From: Mucor mucedo
Taxonomy: Eukaryota > Mucoromycota > Mucoromycetes > Mucorales > Mucoraceae
Assembly: GCF_025094135.1 (NCBI RefSeq)
Contig: NW_026252390.1
Coordinates: 87,858 to 151,857, forward strand
DNA: 64,000 nucleotides
Reading direction: 5' to 3'
How positions within the stretch are numbered: position 1 is the first letter of the stretch; every line of letters begins with the position of its first letter. The position numbers and the translations under genes were made by a program. The notes beneath the pieces were generated by a model that was given only the letters and a program-made list of their open reading frames with translations, was not told the origin of the DNA and did not search any database. Positions 45,751 to 56,900 of the stretch are shown in pieces.

Positions 45751-47147
45751 TTATCGCCATTTTATTAGGATATCATTGGACAGAAACACATGGATTATCA
45801 AATTCCTATTTTGATAGCAAATAAATATTGATAATAAAATAGATAGAAAAATCCAATACGGGGAATGAGTCATGGGTGGATGCACAAGTTCTTGATTCAC
45901 AAGCAAATGCAATTCTTTTAGAATCAAGGCAGTTCTTCTCTGCTTGCTTGATATCTCAAACTCTTGTATCAGTTTTTGTTCTTGATTCAACATTTCCGTC
46001 TTTAAGCTATGACGTCTTTCCGTAACATATTGAGAAATTCGAATATTTTTCAAATGTTCCTGTGATGAATTTGGAGACACGAGTGACAATGATGATGATG
46101 CTGATGCTGATATATTTCTAGTGCTTCTCCAATGAATGAATTTTTGTGTGGTGATATATTTTAATGGTCGGTTTTGATACTGAAATAAACTCTGCTTTAA
46201 TGGTAATAATCCATGAAATGTCCGTTTATGTTTGGTTGTGGACCAATCTAACATGAATGGCGGGCAATGTGGGTGTTTAGATGGTTGCTTACATGAATCT
46301 ATTAAATGTTCGTAATCTTCATATCCAAGTAAGGCGATTTTAACATGGTGATCACTCAATGTTTGTAGTATGGCTAGTTTCTGCTCTATTCTCCATTCAG
46401 GTCTTAATGATAAATCAGGTTGGATAATCACGGGTATAATATTAACCAAGTGATGTATTGATCGCATGTATTCAATGTCCACTTGCTTGAGTCTACCCAT
46501 GATCAGATAGAGACACACATCCACATGCGTTAGAATATCACTGGCTTGAAAAGTCATATATGTCAAGTTGTCATCATTCCCGTAGTTTGAACTAAAGATA
46601 CTATTGGTCTTTTCGAATTGTTGTTCAATATAGCTCTTTACATGAGAAAAGATCACTTCTGCCTAAAATACATTTGGGGGGTTTTTTTTTTTGTTTGTTT
46701 GAAAAACAAAAAATAGATTTAAAAATAATAAGGATGATATTTACTCTTATTGAGGCACCATAACCACAGGTATCTACTATACAAGTATCTGTCTCTGGTA
46801 TATATACTTCAATGGGAGAATAACTATTCTTTACGTTGCTCCTTTCTTCTACTACTGTTGTTAAGGCCTGTACAAGAGCTGATTTGCCAATGCCTATCAC
46901 CATCACCATCATCATCATCTTTAGTCCCTATTGAAATCCAGGCTTTATTAATCTTACCTGAATCACCACACACCATGATCTTAAAGTGACTGGAGCTTTG
47001 CTGTGTTATCGGTAGTGACTTGAGCTTTGGTGCTACCCAATTGTCACATTGCTTGTTTACCGTCGTAGCACTATTAAATAGCTTACTGCCCTCATCCATA
47101 CTTAGAATTCCATAATCACTGTCAATATCTTGTTTCTTTTCATTCAT
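45751..47147 (-). CDS. Septin-like GTPase with a C-terminal membrane anchor
   Basis: Three exons (47147-46958, 46893-46745, 46662-45751) give 416 aa. The P-loop is created across the first intron (KIMVCGDSG joined to IGKSALVQAL). Further septin-like markers are VDTCGYGASI (G3; septins have DTPGYG), a LTHVDVCLYLIMGRLKQVDI stretch, then EYMRSIHHLVNIIPVI, all close to the septin core. The G4 motif is degenerate: AKAD is replaced by a QPD-type sequence. A coiled-coil-like segment near 300-345 and a hydrophobic helix near 375-400 (PYWIFLSILLSIFICYQ) follow, so the protein is probably tail-anchored. Membrane-anchored septins are described in algae; this combination in a fungus would be unusual. Nucleotide binding may be weak given G3/G4. 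Confidence 0.75.
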
Positions 47148-47257
47148 TTTTGGTTTAAAATAAGGAAAAAAAAAGGGAGGGAAAATAATGTAAAAATTAA
47201 AAATAAATATAATACGATTGCGATCACATGATGAAAGGTCAGCAGTCTATTTAATTT

Positions 47258-47642
47258 TTATTTGGTATAAGTGTCCCAAAGTTGCTTCACCTTGGATCCA
47301 ATGTCCACCTTGACTAAGGATTGAGATGCATTCATGATTTGGCTGTTCCAAGAATCCTTGACTACATTATCATATTAACTTTTTTTTTCTTAATCATCGA
47401 TTTTTTATAACCCATAACGTACCTGAAGGGACAAGTCTATCAGACACATATTTCTGTGAGTCGGTCAAATAAGAAGGTCCTCGGCTGTATTGCTCTTCAG
47501 CCACTGCTCTCTCGAGTGTGTTCTTTGCAGAGTTTAAACGGTTCTTAATCTCGCTCTGGTCCTTTTGAAGATCGTTTCCAACCTTATAGGTAATGGCAGT
47601 AGCTAAAGCTAATCCACTTAACAAAGGTACTAATCTAGGCAT
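47258..47642 (-). CDS. MICOS subunit MIC12-like protein
   Basis: Two exons (47642-47423 and 47361-47258; GTACGT donor, AATGTAG acceptor) give 107 aa. One hydrophobic helix follows the Met (PRLVPLLSGLALATAITYKV). The rest is an amphipathic, coiled-coil-prone chain (KDQSEIKNRLNSAKNTLERA), ending with KVKQLWDTYTK. This size, anchor position and Trp-containing C-terminal helix match Mic12/Aim5, an inner-membrane subunit of the MICOS complex that shapes crista junctions. The family is poorly conserved, so the call is made on architecture plus the LVPLLSG start. Confidence 0.55.
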
Positions 47643-48326
47643 CACGAAAAGGAAAAAAACAAAGCTGTAAATAAATTCATATACAGGGACAATCGCAAAT
47701 TAACCCAGGTGTGACGTGAATAATAATATCCACAAACTGGACTTTAACTGTCTGCATCTCCCATCATCATAGGTCTCCTCATTGATGCATTGGCTATATT
47801 AAATTTTACTGCTATAATTTAATAGTGTGCTTTTATTTTTCAGTTGGCTTGTTTGCTGTACTTTTGCCTTACAAGCTCAACACATGTAGAAAGTTAAATA
47901 GACAGGCATGTTGAATAGGCAAATATGATTTGTAAGGTGATAGAGAATCCTTGTTTTTCAATGTGCAAACTATGCTATTACACCACTAAACATTACTACT
48001 CTAAATCAGTCTATCTTATATATCAAGTCTACTCATATCCCCATATGCCCATTAGCATGACAAAATTAGATATAACTCGTGCACAGCAGTTTCCTGTCGG
48101 GATGAAAGTAATGAATAAACGGGTGATCCAATCACAAAACGGATGCAAAAAAAGTGGATGCAAATCCATCCAATGAATTAGACGGATGCATTTTGTGTAA
48201 GGCTCGACTGAAGATGAACCTGATTAGCCAATGAAAATGCGATAAATTCGATTTTCAAACGTATTAGGAGCTTGAAAAGCCTGAGCCTGAGCTCCTCCTC
48301 TTTTAAATCTTTACTTTTAAATCAAA
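47643..48326. other. Intergenic between MIC12-like and eL19 genes
   Basis: Divergent promoter region of 684 bp. It contains a 19-bp sequence (48214-48232) that recurs inverted at 58575-58593. No gene seen. Confidence 0.5.
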
Positions 48327-48989
48327 ATGTAAGTACCGGACAATGACCGGACCAGAAGGAAGAAAAAAAAAATTTTTTTTCTCTTCAAAATCCCCCTTTT
48401 TGATTACATATAAACTAACAAAGATGAATACAGGGTTAGTCTTCTTGTTCAAAAGCGTTTAGCTGCTTCCGTTCTCAAGTGTGGTGAGCGTAAAATCTGG
48501 TTGGATCCCAATGAGGTCAATGAAATTGCCAACGCCAACTCTCGTGCCAACATTCGTAAGCTCGTTAAGGATGGTTTGATTATCCGTAAGCCTGAGGTCT
48601 CTCAATCTCGTTTCCGTGTTCTCGTCCGTGCTGCTGCCAAGCGTAACGGTCGTCATATGGGTCACGGTAAGAGAAAGGGTACTGCCGATGCTCGTATGTC
48701 CAGCCAAGTCATCTGGATGAGACGTATGCGTGTCCTCCGTCGTCTTTTGGCCAAGTACAGAGAAGCCGGTAAGATCGATAAGCATCTTTACCATCATCTT
48801 TACCTCAAGTCCAAGGGTAACGGTTTCAAGAACAAGCGTGTCCTCATGGAACACATCCACAAGGCCAAGGCCGAAAAGGTCCGTGCTAAGACTCTTGCTG
48901 AACAAGCTGATGTTCTCCGTGCCAAGAACAAGGCCGTCCGTGAGCGTCGTGCCAACAAGAAGGTCGAAAAGCTTGAAGCTCGTCAATAA
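48327..48989 (+). CDS. RPL19: 60S ribosomal protein eL19
   Basis: Two exons, 48327-48328 and 48434-48989, give 185 aa. The first coding exon is only the AT of the start codon: the GTAAGT donor follows directly, and the G comes from the second exon, after a CTAAC branch-like site and an ATACAG acceptor. The product reads VSLLVQKRLAASVLKCGERK, KIWLDPNEVNEIANANSRAN, RKLVKDGLIIRKPEVSQSR and GHGKRKGTADARMSSQVIWM, with the basic helical tail ending KVEKLEARQ. It is full length for eL19, a large-subunit protein whose long helix bridges to the small subunit. Codon use is strongly biased (CGT, GTC, AAG), as in highly expressed genes. Confidence 0.97.
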
Positions 48990-49424
48990 ATTATTTTATT
49001 TTCTCTCTCTCTCTCTAAACCTTACTTCATACTGACTGAGGAATAAAACCTTCATCGTATAAATATCAATTAATAGCACCCGATTAAAAATAAAATAATT
49101 GCGTTTAATATTGCCCTTAAAAGCAATACTCGTTTTGTCATTATGCTATGGAAGGGTTGTACATGTGAAATAATCACTATGGCATAAACGAAATGCTGGA
49201 AGGGGGATAAGTAAAGGCTCAAACATTATGCATGCTTAAATAATTCAATTATCTCATCCTGACATGAACCAAACCAGCCCTTGTTTATCATTATTTAAAT
49301 AAAACTCGTTCACATACTATTTACCTCCCCTTTTTCATGTATAATGCTATCTTTATGAAGGAAAATAATCATAAAATAAGGCTAGTTTATAATGACTCTA
49401 TTTCTTCAAGACAATATTAACATA
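48990..49424. other. 3' region of eL19 and DNA flanking a transposon
   Basis: A CT repeat (ATTTTCTCTCTCTCTC) follows the eL19 stop. No gene seen. Confidence 0.5.
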
Positions 49425-50150
49425 CAGTGCTTCCACTCTCATTTTACCGAATGTTTGAAAACTCCGCCCACTTTTTTGAGAATAATTTTAAGAGATATAG
49501 GAAATGCGAAGAAGAGAAAGGTCGACGGTGCCAAGAAGCGCAAAGCGACTGATGCGGCAGTTAAAGCAATTCCTAAGGGAACTACAACTAGATATTATTT
49601 TCAGTTTATTAGTGACACAATGGATATTATGGATGAGTATTACTACATGAAGGGATTTCATCTTGTAATGGATAACGCTCCTATCCATGGTAAAGCTGTT
49701 GTCGATCCTATAATCATCAAGAGGGGTTATATACCCGTGTATCTTCCTCCCTATTCTCCAGAGCTTAATCCCATAGAGTAGTTTTGGAAAGTGTTGAAGG
49801 ATAGAGTCAGAAGAAACAAGTCGAATGATGTAGAAGATCTCACCTCACGAATTATCGAAGGAAGCGAAGATATTCCGGTTGAACATTTGCAGAATTTCAT
49901 TCAGCATTCCATAAATTGTTTCTCTGAATGCTTAAATAAAGAATCTTTGTAATTTATTTGAACAGAAATTGGTCAAACTATTTGTAAAATATGGTCAGTT
50001 TATTTCCCAAAACTGGTTAAATTAGCTTCAAACATCCGACCAAACTAGTCTCCTTTGTATGGGCAATTTAGCCTCGCATAGGTGCGCAAATTTTTTCAAA
50101 ATAGTGGGCGGTCTTTTCAAACATTCGGCAAATTGAGAGTGGACGCACTG
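49425..50150. mobile_element. Tc1/mariner-type element, 726 bp, internally deleted
   Basis: The ends are inverted repeats of about 57 bp: the left end starts CAGTGCTTCCACTCTCATTT, the reverse complement of the right end starts CAGTGCGTCCACTCTCAATT, and both continue with CCGAATGTTTGAAAA and CCGCCCACT. TA dinucleotides flank both ends (49423-49424 and 50151-50152), the target duplication expected of this superfamily. Inside is only the C-terminal half of the transposase, so the copy is non-autonomous. Confidence 0.9.
49482..49952 (+). pseudogene. Broken Tc1/mariner (DDE) transposase, C-terminal half
   Basis: The translation keeps the second catalytic region (FHLVMDNAPIH) and the third, YLPPYSPELNPIE. 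The codon right after NPIE is TAG (49779-49781), followed in frame by FWKVLKDRVRRNK and a further 50 codons to the natural stop. The family normally has an amino acid between NPIE and FW, so this is a premature stop. The DNA-binding N-terminus and first catalytic Asp are missing. This copy cannot make an active enzyme. Confidence 0.88.
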
Positions 50151-50152
50151 TA

Positions 50153-50574
50153 TGACCTGCTTTTCTCACAATTGAAAAAAAAGGTGTGTGTCACTTTTCA
50201 CAAGATATCCGTGATTTACTACGACTGCGGCTAGTCTTTTTGCTCCCAAGTTGGGTTTTCAACTTTAGGCTGGGAATTTTCGAAAGGGTCACATTATTTC
50301 TCTATTATGATCTTAATCACAGATATTAACAAAAAAAACCGCAGCCTTTCTTTATCACCGTTTGGTGTCTGTCTTTTTTTCTCAGTTTATTTCCTTATTC
50401 CTGCGGAAAAAATTAAGTGAAGCCAACAGTCGTCGTTTCTTCAGAGGTCGAAATCACAATTACACATGTAAAAAAGGGACACACTTGAGAATTCATGTGA
50501 CAAAGGTGTTAGCCTTTTTTTTTTTTAAAAAAAAAAAAAGAAAGATATATCTGTATGTGTGAATTTGAGGAAAG
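50153..50574. other. Intergenic
   Basis: T- and A-rich DNA with no recognisable gene. Confidence 0.5.
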
Positions 50575-52160
50575 GTGTTAAATCATAGTTTCCTCTTGAT
50601 AACACCGGTCAACACTTTTGGCGATTTAAGCCCTCCTATTGGTAATCCTCCGGAGGATGTATTGCTAGAAGAGGATGCCGACAATATTTACGACCATATC
50701 AAGTCTACCTTTTACCGATTAGCAAGTACTGGGAATCCTGTCATACTACCAGCCATGATCAAGGAATACCTCAGGTCAGTTTATGGATATTTTGCCAGCA
50801 AGAAATCATATTAAGTTGTACTACAAGGAAGCTAAAATCGCCCAGCCAAAAATTCAAAGTAAGGTCGCACAGGCACGTCGCTCTACGTACGCAAAAGCAT
50901 GGATACTCGGTACTACCTTAACAAATCTAGGGCTTGATGGTTTTGAAAGAGAGGCTACCCATGGTGCAAGTAAGCTGGCTTACCAATTTAAAGTTTGAGG
51001 ATAGGTTAATGACATTTCGTCCTCAAGTCCCCTCGTCGTTCGCTTTACCTTGATATCAGAGCCATCTCCTGCCGTGATTTAAAAGAAAAAAAAATGAAAC
51101 AACGTTTTTTTTTTTGTCTGACACTTACCCGAAATCTAAGAATTAGGCTTTTTTTTGGGGGGGTTCTTGTGATGGGAAGTGCATAGAGACCGACAGGCGG
51201 GCAGCTCTTGAGAAAAACAACTTTGTATCTGATAATAAAGAAATTAAATTGGCTGATGCCCTAGTAACAGCGCAATTACTGATAACGAAGAGTTTTTTAT
51301 TGAGTCCAGTAGTGGTTTCGATAGAGAAAACATCAATCATTCCTTGAACGATACATTGAAGCTACTGGCAGAATGTAAGTACGATGCACTGCTTCATATT
51401 ATCTAGCAAGGGGTTCAAGCAAGCGTCCAAACCGTAACAAGAAAATGTACCTTTGGAATCCAAGTTATTAAACAGACCTTATTACTTACTTAGGTCAGCT
51501 TTTCAAAACCTGGAAAGTGGAATCTTGTGGAGGTAAAGTCAGCTTGTGTTTCTACTTCTTAGGAATTACGTGGTCATCGGAACCTTTTATACGAGATGAT
51601 GGCCACGGTCTACGATGAGCTGCTGCTGCTGCTTCAAAAAAAAAGAATTACGTTGGAAAATATTAAAAAAAAAAAAAAAGCTTACCCTGTACCATCCAAC
51701 TGCTTATTTAACATCTCCCAATAAACCGAAAATCCAGCAGTATAATGAACACATTATCAGAAACTACTGCGATGTATCAATGTAGTTCTTTATTCGAGAA
51801 AAAACTCACCAGCACGAAGAAGCATATGAGGATTATAAGCTAAGGATCAAGATCGCCTGATATCTTTTGACTTCTTCATCAGGGCGAAGGATTTTATGGG
51901 CCATGTTCTTAAAGTAAAGAAGGAGGATCTAGTTGTCAAACTTTGGACAAATAAGACAAGGCTTAATTCAGCAGCTTCGTTTCGTGTATTAATGGACATA
52001 ATATGCTTCACCTTGACCGATTTCAGCTTAAACTGTAAACAGAACAAAAATAACAATCACGAGCGAGCTCCTTCTATCAAGAGTACTATTAACATTCACC
52101 GTGACATGTTTTATTGGTCTAATCATGTTTTAGACCGATACTGCTTATACCGTCATTGAA
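50575..52160 (+). pseudogene. Unidentified coding block, fragmented or many-exoned
   Basis: Several stretches have strong coding character on the plus strand, in changing frames. One (about 50605-50790) reads TFGDLSPPIGNPPEDVLLEE and IYDHIKSTFYRLASTGNPVI. A second (50783-50995) reads LYYKEAKIAQPKIQSKVAQ. A third (about 51273-51405) reads AITDNEEFFIESSSGFDREN. A fourth (about 51563-51640) reads ELRGHRNLLYEMMATVYDEL. A last one (about 51851-52159) reads LISFDFFIRAKDFMGHVLKV. Some joints show donor/acceptor-like ends, but others need frameshifts. I recognise no family. Its position between two mobile elements suggests a decayed element gene, but a real spliced gene is possible. Confidence 0.35.
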
Positions 52161-52642
52161 GAATCGGTCTTTAATGTTTAATAACCATACTTTATGATAC
52201 ATACATAACTTGTAAAGTTAAAGGGAATTAATAAAGTTAACGTTATGGTGAATGTAACAACGGGGGACAGACAGAATATCTTATCGGTCTAGATTACTAA
52301 AAATATTTTTCACCATCTATTAAAAGATATGTCTATTTTAGATGCTGTTTTCGTAAATAAGGTTTCGTTATGTCGTTTGATTAGTACCATGTGATTCAAT
52401 GTACCCCCTATCTTGACTATATTTTTATTTTAAGCAAAAAGATGTACATACAGAAATAGCAATTTGAAAGAACAAAGTCATGGGAACATCTTCTACTAAA
52501 TGCACTCTGTTCGTGTAAATTGACAGCATGTGTTACTGTGCATTATTAAAAAGAAGTTATAGAGTCTGGGCTTGTTTAAAACCTTTCTTCTGTAAGGCAA
52601 GGTAATATAAAGCATTTACACGAGTCTGGCTACATAAACATA
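52161..52642. other. Intergenic
   Basis: No gene seen. Confidence 0.5.
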
Positions 52643-52840
52643 ATGGATTCAACTATCGAGACAAAGTATGTTCACGAAAAGGGAGAATACAGCCAAAACT
52701 TAATGATTGTACATACCCAACAAAGGCTTATTTATCCTCTTATCATTGCCTTCATCATTAACCTGTCACTGATTTACGCATTGTCAAGACAGAGAGCCGT
52801 CACTGATAAACTTTTTCGTGAAAATATTCGTCGGTGTTGA
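52643..52840 (+). CDS. Possible small membrane protein (65 aa)
   Basis: An ATG-to-TGA frame with a hydrophilic first half and one hydrophobic segment at about residues 31-49 (IYPLIIAFIINLSLIYAL), followed by a basic tail (SRQRAVTDK, NIRRC). The type II/tail-anchor layout is plausible, but nothing else supports it and it lies in decayed DNA. Confidence 0.3.
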   Translation: MDSTIETKYVHEKGEYSQNLMIVHTQQRLIYPLIIAFIINLSLIYALSRQRAVTDKLFRENIRRC

Positions 52841-53396
52841 CAGGCTACTTCTAAATTGATAAGAGGTGTTGCTTGCATTACCAAAGTCAATAATGGTGAT
52901 TTCAACTTTAAATCATAGATTAGATGTAAAGCATCCCGAAGAGAGCGATGGTTACAGGCAGTTCAATGTTAAATGAAGGCTTTATGAAAAGGTAATGTAC
53001 CACCGAATTATTTTAATTAATGGTACCTGATTTAATAAGCATCTTTCTGTAGCCTACACCAACTCATCAACCTTACAGCCTTATATAAGGACGTGGTTAA
53101 ATAGAAAACCGGTTATGTTATACCCAAGGTCGTCATCAAGTCGGGTTATAATTAGATGTTTACCAGTATGAAACCCCAAATCAAAAAAAAAATATATTTA
53201 GGTTTGTTTCTTAAGGAACGTGTATTTCATGACTCGATTATTTATCTCTTTCTTCAGTTTATTTAACAGCCTATCAAATAACATACGTGTATGAATTTGT
53301 CTAAAAAAAAAAATTGCTATTTAGATACATCTTTACTTACTTTTGTTCTAATTTTACCGCTAACAGGAGTAGATGAGGCTTCTCTATTCCCCCCTT

Positions 53397-53700
53397 AATT
53401 TGTGTGAACTTGTTGTCTTCTTGGTAAGGAGAGTGCCAACACATGGCGCTCACTAACAGAAGCAAGTGAATTCTTTTGATACAAAGTGCTCTGCCCGCGC
53501 TCGTTGATCTCTTGGCATGAAGGTTTCTTTACAATTATTGCCTTCTATCAGAAGCGGTGGGGGACCTCTTGTTCACACAAACTCCCCGCGCATTCGCGTG
53601 CTTGTTGTACTCTTGGCATGGAGAGTATTGACATTTAATTTATTACACGTGGTGCTCACTAACAGATGGGTTTTGTTGTGAAAACCTTTACACATTTAAT
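53397..53700. repeat. Degenerate repeat of about 190-bp spacing
   Basis: CTTGTTG-T-CTCTTGG-A-GGAGAGT and ACA-GTGGTGCTCACTAACAG-type segments occur at 53408-53460 and, altered, at 53600-53667; a partial copy (CGTTGATCTCTTGGCATGA) lies at 53502-53520. The units are too diverged to be assigned to a known element. Confidence 0.45.
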
Positions 53701-53753
53701 AAGATTTTTCTTCTCAAGTGGTTGTACCGGGTGTTTGGAAATGATGCGGAATA

Positions 53754-53785
53754 CATGTCTGGGGGACATCCGCTAAATTTAGTTG
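53754..53785. repeat. Proposed left terminal repeat of the Fanzor element
   Basis: Begins CATGTCTGGGGGACATCCGC after a TA. The nine-base GTCTGGGGG and surrounding bases match the inverted right end at 58665-58696. Confidence 0.45.
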
Positions 53786-53921
53786 TCGGGAACACCCGAA
53801 GACCGCAACGTCGCCAGACTGGTGCGCTGGAAGTTTTTCGACAAGTGAAACCTTTTAAGCAAAACTGTTAGTATAAAGCTTAAAAGTACGTATTTCTGAT
53901 ATCTCATACTTGTTTGAATTA
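53754..53921 (-). ncRNA. Candidate Fanzor guide-RNA (omega-RNA-like) region
   Basis: The 168 bp between the last possible Fanzor stop (53922) and the proposed element end is markedly more GC-rich than its surroundings at its distal half (53754-53835). It folds locally: TCGGG/CCCGA around an AACA loop (53786-53799), closed by GTTG/CAAC (53782-53785 with 53806-53809), and CCAG/CTGG (53814-53817 with 53827-53830). In TnpB and Fanzor systems the guide RNA is made from the DNA just 3' of the gene and ends at the element boundary, with the guide read from flanking DNA. The position and structure fit, but no RNA family match was possible here. Confidence 0.4.
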
Positions 53922-56900
53922 TTATTGCTTCTTCGGAACGGTGGCAAAGTTAGGCCGTCTTCAGAAACAAGAGGACAGAAACCAATCAAAGCAAATATTC
54001 ATGGCGCCGTTTTGGTCTCTATTAATTGTGGAAGAACGAGAGGACAATCTTCTGGGACAGATCTCGTTTGTGCAGGTCACGGCACCTTTAATCCTTTTTC
54101 TTCCATGGTCTCCTACCCGTATTATTTGTTTTGTTGTAGGCTCAAAGCAAGAGCTACAGTTAACTGTTGACTTGTACTCATCTACAATAAATGTTTCGTC
54201 TTTTTCAACACATTTAAGCCTTTTCAAAACTGGATCTAAGCTTCTTCGTTCATGTCCTCGAATGTATGTCCCATTTCTAGACCAATCCCCCACAAAAGTC
54301 AGTACTGAGCCTTCTCTTACATCTAATACATGGCTTTTAAACATGCCAGATCTGTATCTGCTGCAATTCTTCTTATGATAACGCTTAGTCCTTATCTTTC
54401 TTGTCACACGTTTCCTCTCCAGAGAAATTGGTTTTTCCGTCTTTCCCTCTTTTTGTCTTTTCTCTCTTTTTATTCTATGATTTGTAGCTAAAGCAGCTGC
54501 ATTCACCTTGCTTGCGGTATGTACGTATGAATAATCACAAACTTGGCTGTGTTGGATATCTGACACTTCATTTTCAAGCATATAAAATCTATTTATCGAT
54601 TCGAAGAGAGTACCTGCTTTTACACAATTGATCGAAGCTGTTGTTACAATACCGGGATCTATTCCTTGTACGAGCACTATATCCTTCTTTAGTCTTTCTC
54701 TCAGCTCGTTTGAAACTACTAATCGTGATTTGGGCTTTACGGAAATAGATTGACTGTGTAACATTTTGTTTAAAGTATACAATTTCTGTCCGCTGGCTTT
54801 AATCGAAGAATTTAATCGTTTCATTCACTTGTAGATGTTATTCCGCACCAATCGTTGTTTTTTTAAGTCTTGGTAAAGGTAATCATCCCAGACCTTATGT
54901 CGTTCTTGAGCACGAAAATATCTTCCTAAATCCATTCTTTTTGACTCTTCTGGTTGAAGTTGTTTAGATAACTCTGCGTACTCTTTTTTTTCGGATTTCA
55001 TGTGTCCGTATAGATCATTAATCTCTGACACAATATCGTTTTTATTCTTGAAGAGTTCAGACTTTTGATCCTCCGTTTGGTCCTCGGGCATCTCATCATG
55101 TCTACTTTTTGTTTCCGTTTCTTTCTTTTGAACTTTTTCACCAAGAAACTTCAGGTCATATTGGTTTGTGTAATTGAACAAATATCCGGGCTTCAGGTTT
55201 TGCTCTCGAAGAATGCGATTTATAGCACCCCAATCAAAAAAGTTTTCAAAGAGTGAACTTTTAGCTTCATCACTTTCCAAATCAGCATAAGACGTGAAAA
55301 TCGCATCCTGTTCATCAAACATGTTATACTCTTTACAAAACAACAGGTACAGTGTTATAGAGTTGACAGTAACAGAGAGATTCTGGTTATGATCTTTTGA
55401 CGGGAACATTCGCACTTCACGAAACTTGGTTTTGTTGCCCGAAAAACGAACAAGTACATTACGAAGATGACGTATCTTGTAACATGATAAAAATGATGCA
55501 TCTTCATCTCGTTTTAAGGTAATACGGCGAAGAGTATTTATAATAGCTGCACATAGCGACAATGCTTCTTCAGGTATTGATTCCTGTTTGTCCTTGTACA
55601 ATTGATTTTTCACGTAGTTAGGATTTACATTACCGTTTATGGTTTCAGAACCACTGAGCATCATTACAACGGAGACAAGAGCATTAATTTCCTTCGATGA
55701 TAAATCCCTTTCAACAACTTCTTGAGGGACTGTCATCATTTCAGCACCAGCTACGAAGTCCTCCTCATCAGCATTACTATCAAACCCATCACCATCCTTA
55801 TCTTCATCCACGCTAACACGATTGTCTACTATAAATTGGAACAGAACTATATTTAGTGGGGCAAACCAAACTAGTATTTTGAGGCAGAAGCATACCTTCA
55901 TCTTCCGGATCGCTGCCAGTGGTTTTGTTAATAACGTAATATGTCGAATCAAAAATGGCCTTGATGAATCTCGTTATGCACGGAAGTTTTCTGTCTTTAC
56001 CCCTTTGATACTTTATAAGCACTTCAAAGAGAGTTTCCATTTTTTGTTTTAAAAGCCCCTTGCTCAACTTGGTTCCTTTAGCCTTTGAGACTTTTTTAGT
56101 ATCCCTATTGTGCTTTTTTCTAGAGCCAAAAAACCGCTTCTTTGCAAGATTTATTCTAAGCAGCAAAGTCACCACCACTCTTAGATCTTGCTTGTAGAAT
56201 TCGTTTGACCACATGTTCTCAAATTTGTGTGGAATTGTTTACAAGCGCTAGCAAGAGCAGGTGTAGTAGTGAAATTGAAAGCATCGGTCTCATTCATATT
56301 GGCATTGATTGCATCTAGAAAACTGAAGATATGTTAGCAAAGTGGCCTCACAAAGATGCAATGAAATACGTACGAGTTATTTTTTTTATCGACAAATTTT
56401 TTGCCTATACATTTTGACATTATTGTCCAAAAACCGGCATATGAAAACAAATCTGCTTCTTCCAGTGATTTTAAAGTTATATTTGACAAAAGAGCAATAT
56501 CTTGTTCACCTTTTCCAATGTTTTGATTATTAAAATCAATGTCATCCAATTCAATAATATCATAGGTAGTGGCCGAATTGTCTTGTCCAACTTTTCCAGA
56601 AAATAAAATTTCAATCAGCGTTTCAATAGCTTTAGAAAGACCTGCTATTGATTTTCTGCATGTTGTTTGTAACATATCGAGCCTTTCACGTGGAATGTCA
56701 TAGTCGAATTTACTATTGATTACTGACTTGAGTGTTTTTCCCACTGTTCTGTAACCCGTGTCTTTTTTTTTCTTTTCTTCTTCAGTATTGGCTGCTTTGA
56801 TCATTAATTTTCTTCAGTGCTTTCTTGATCACTGATATTTCTGCTGGATGATTGATTATTAACATTATTATTTTGGTGTTGTGTTCAACTCTTTCCAAGA

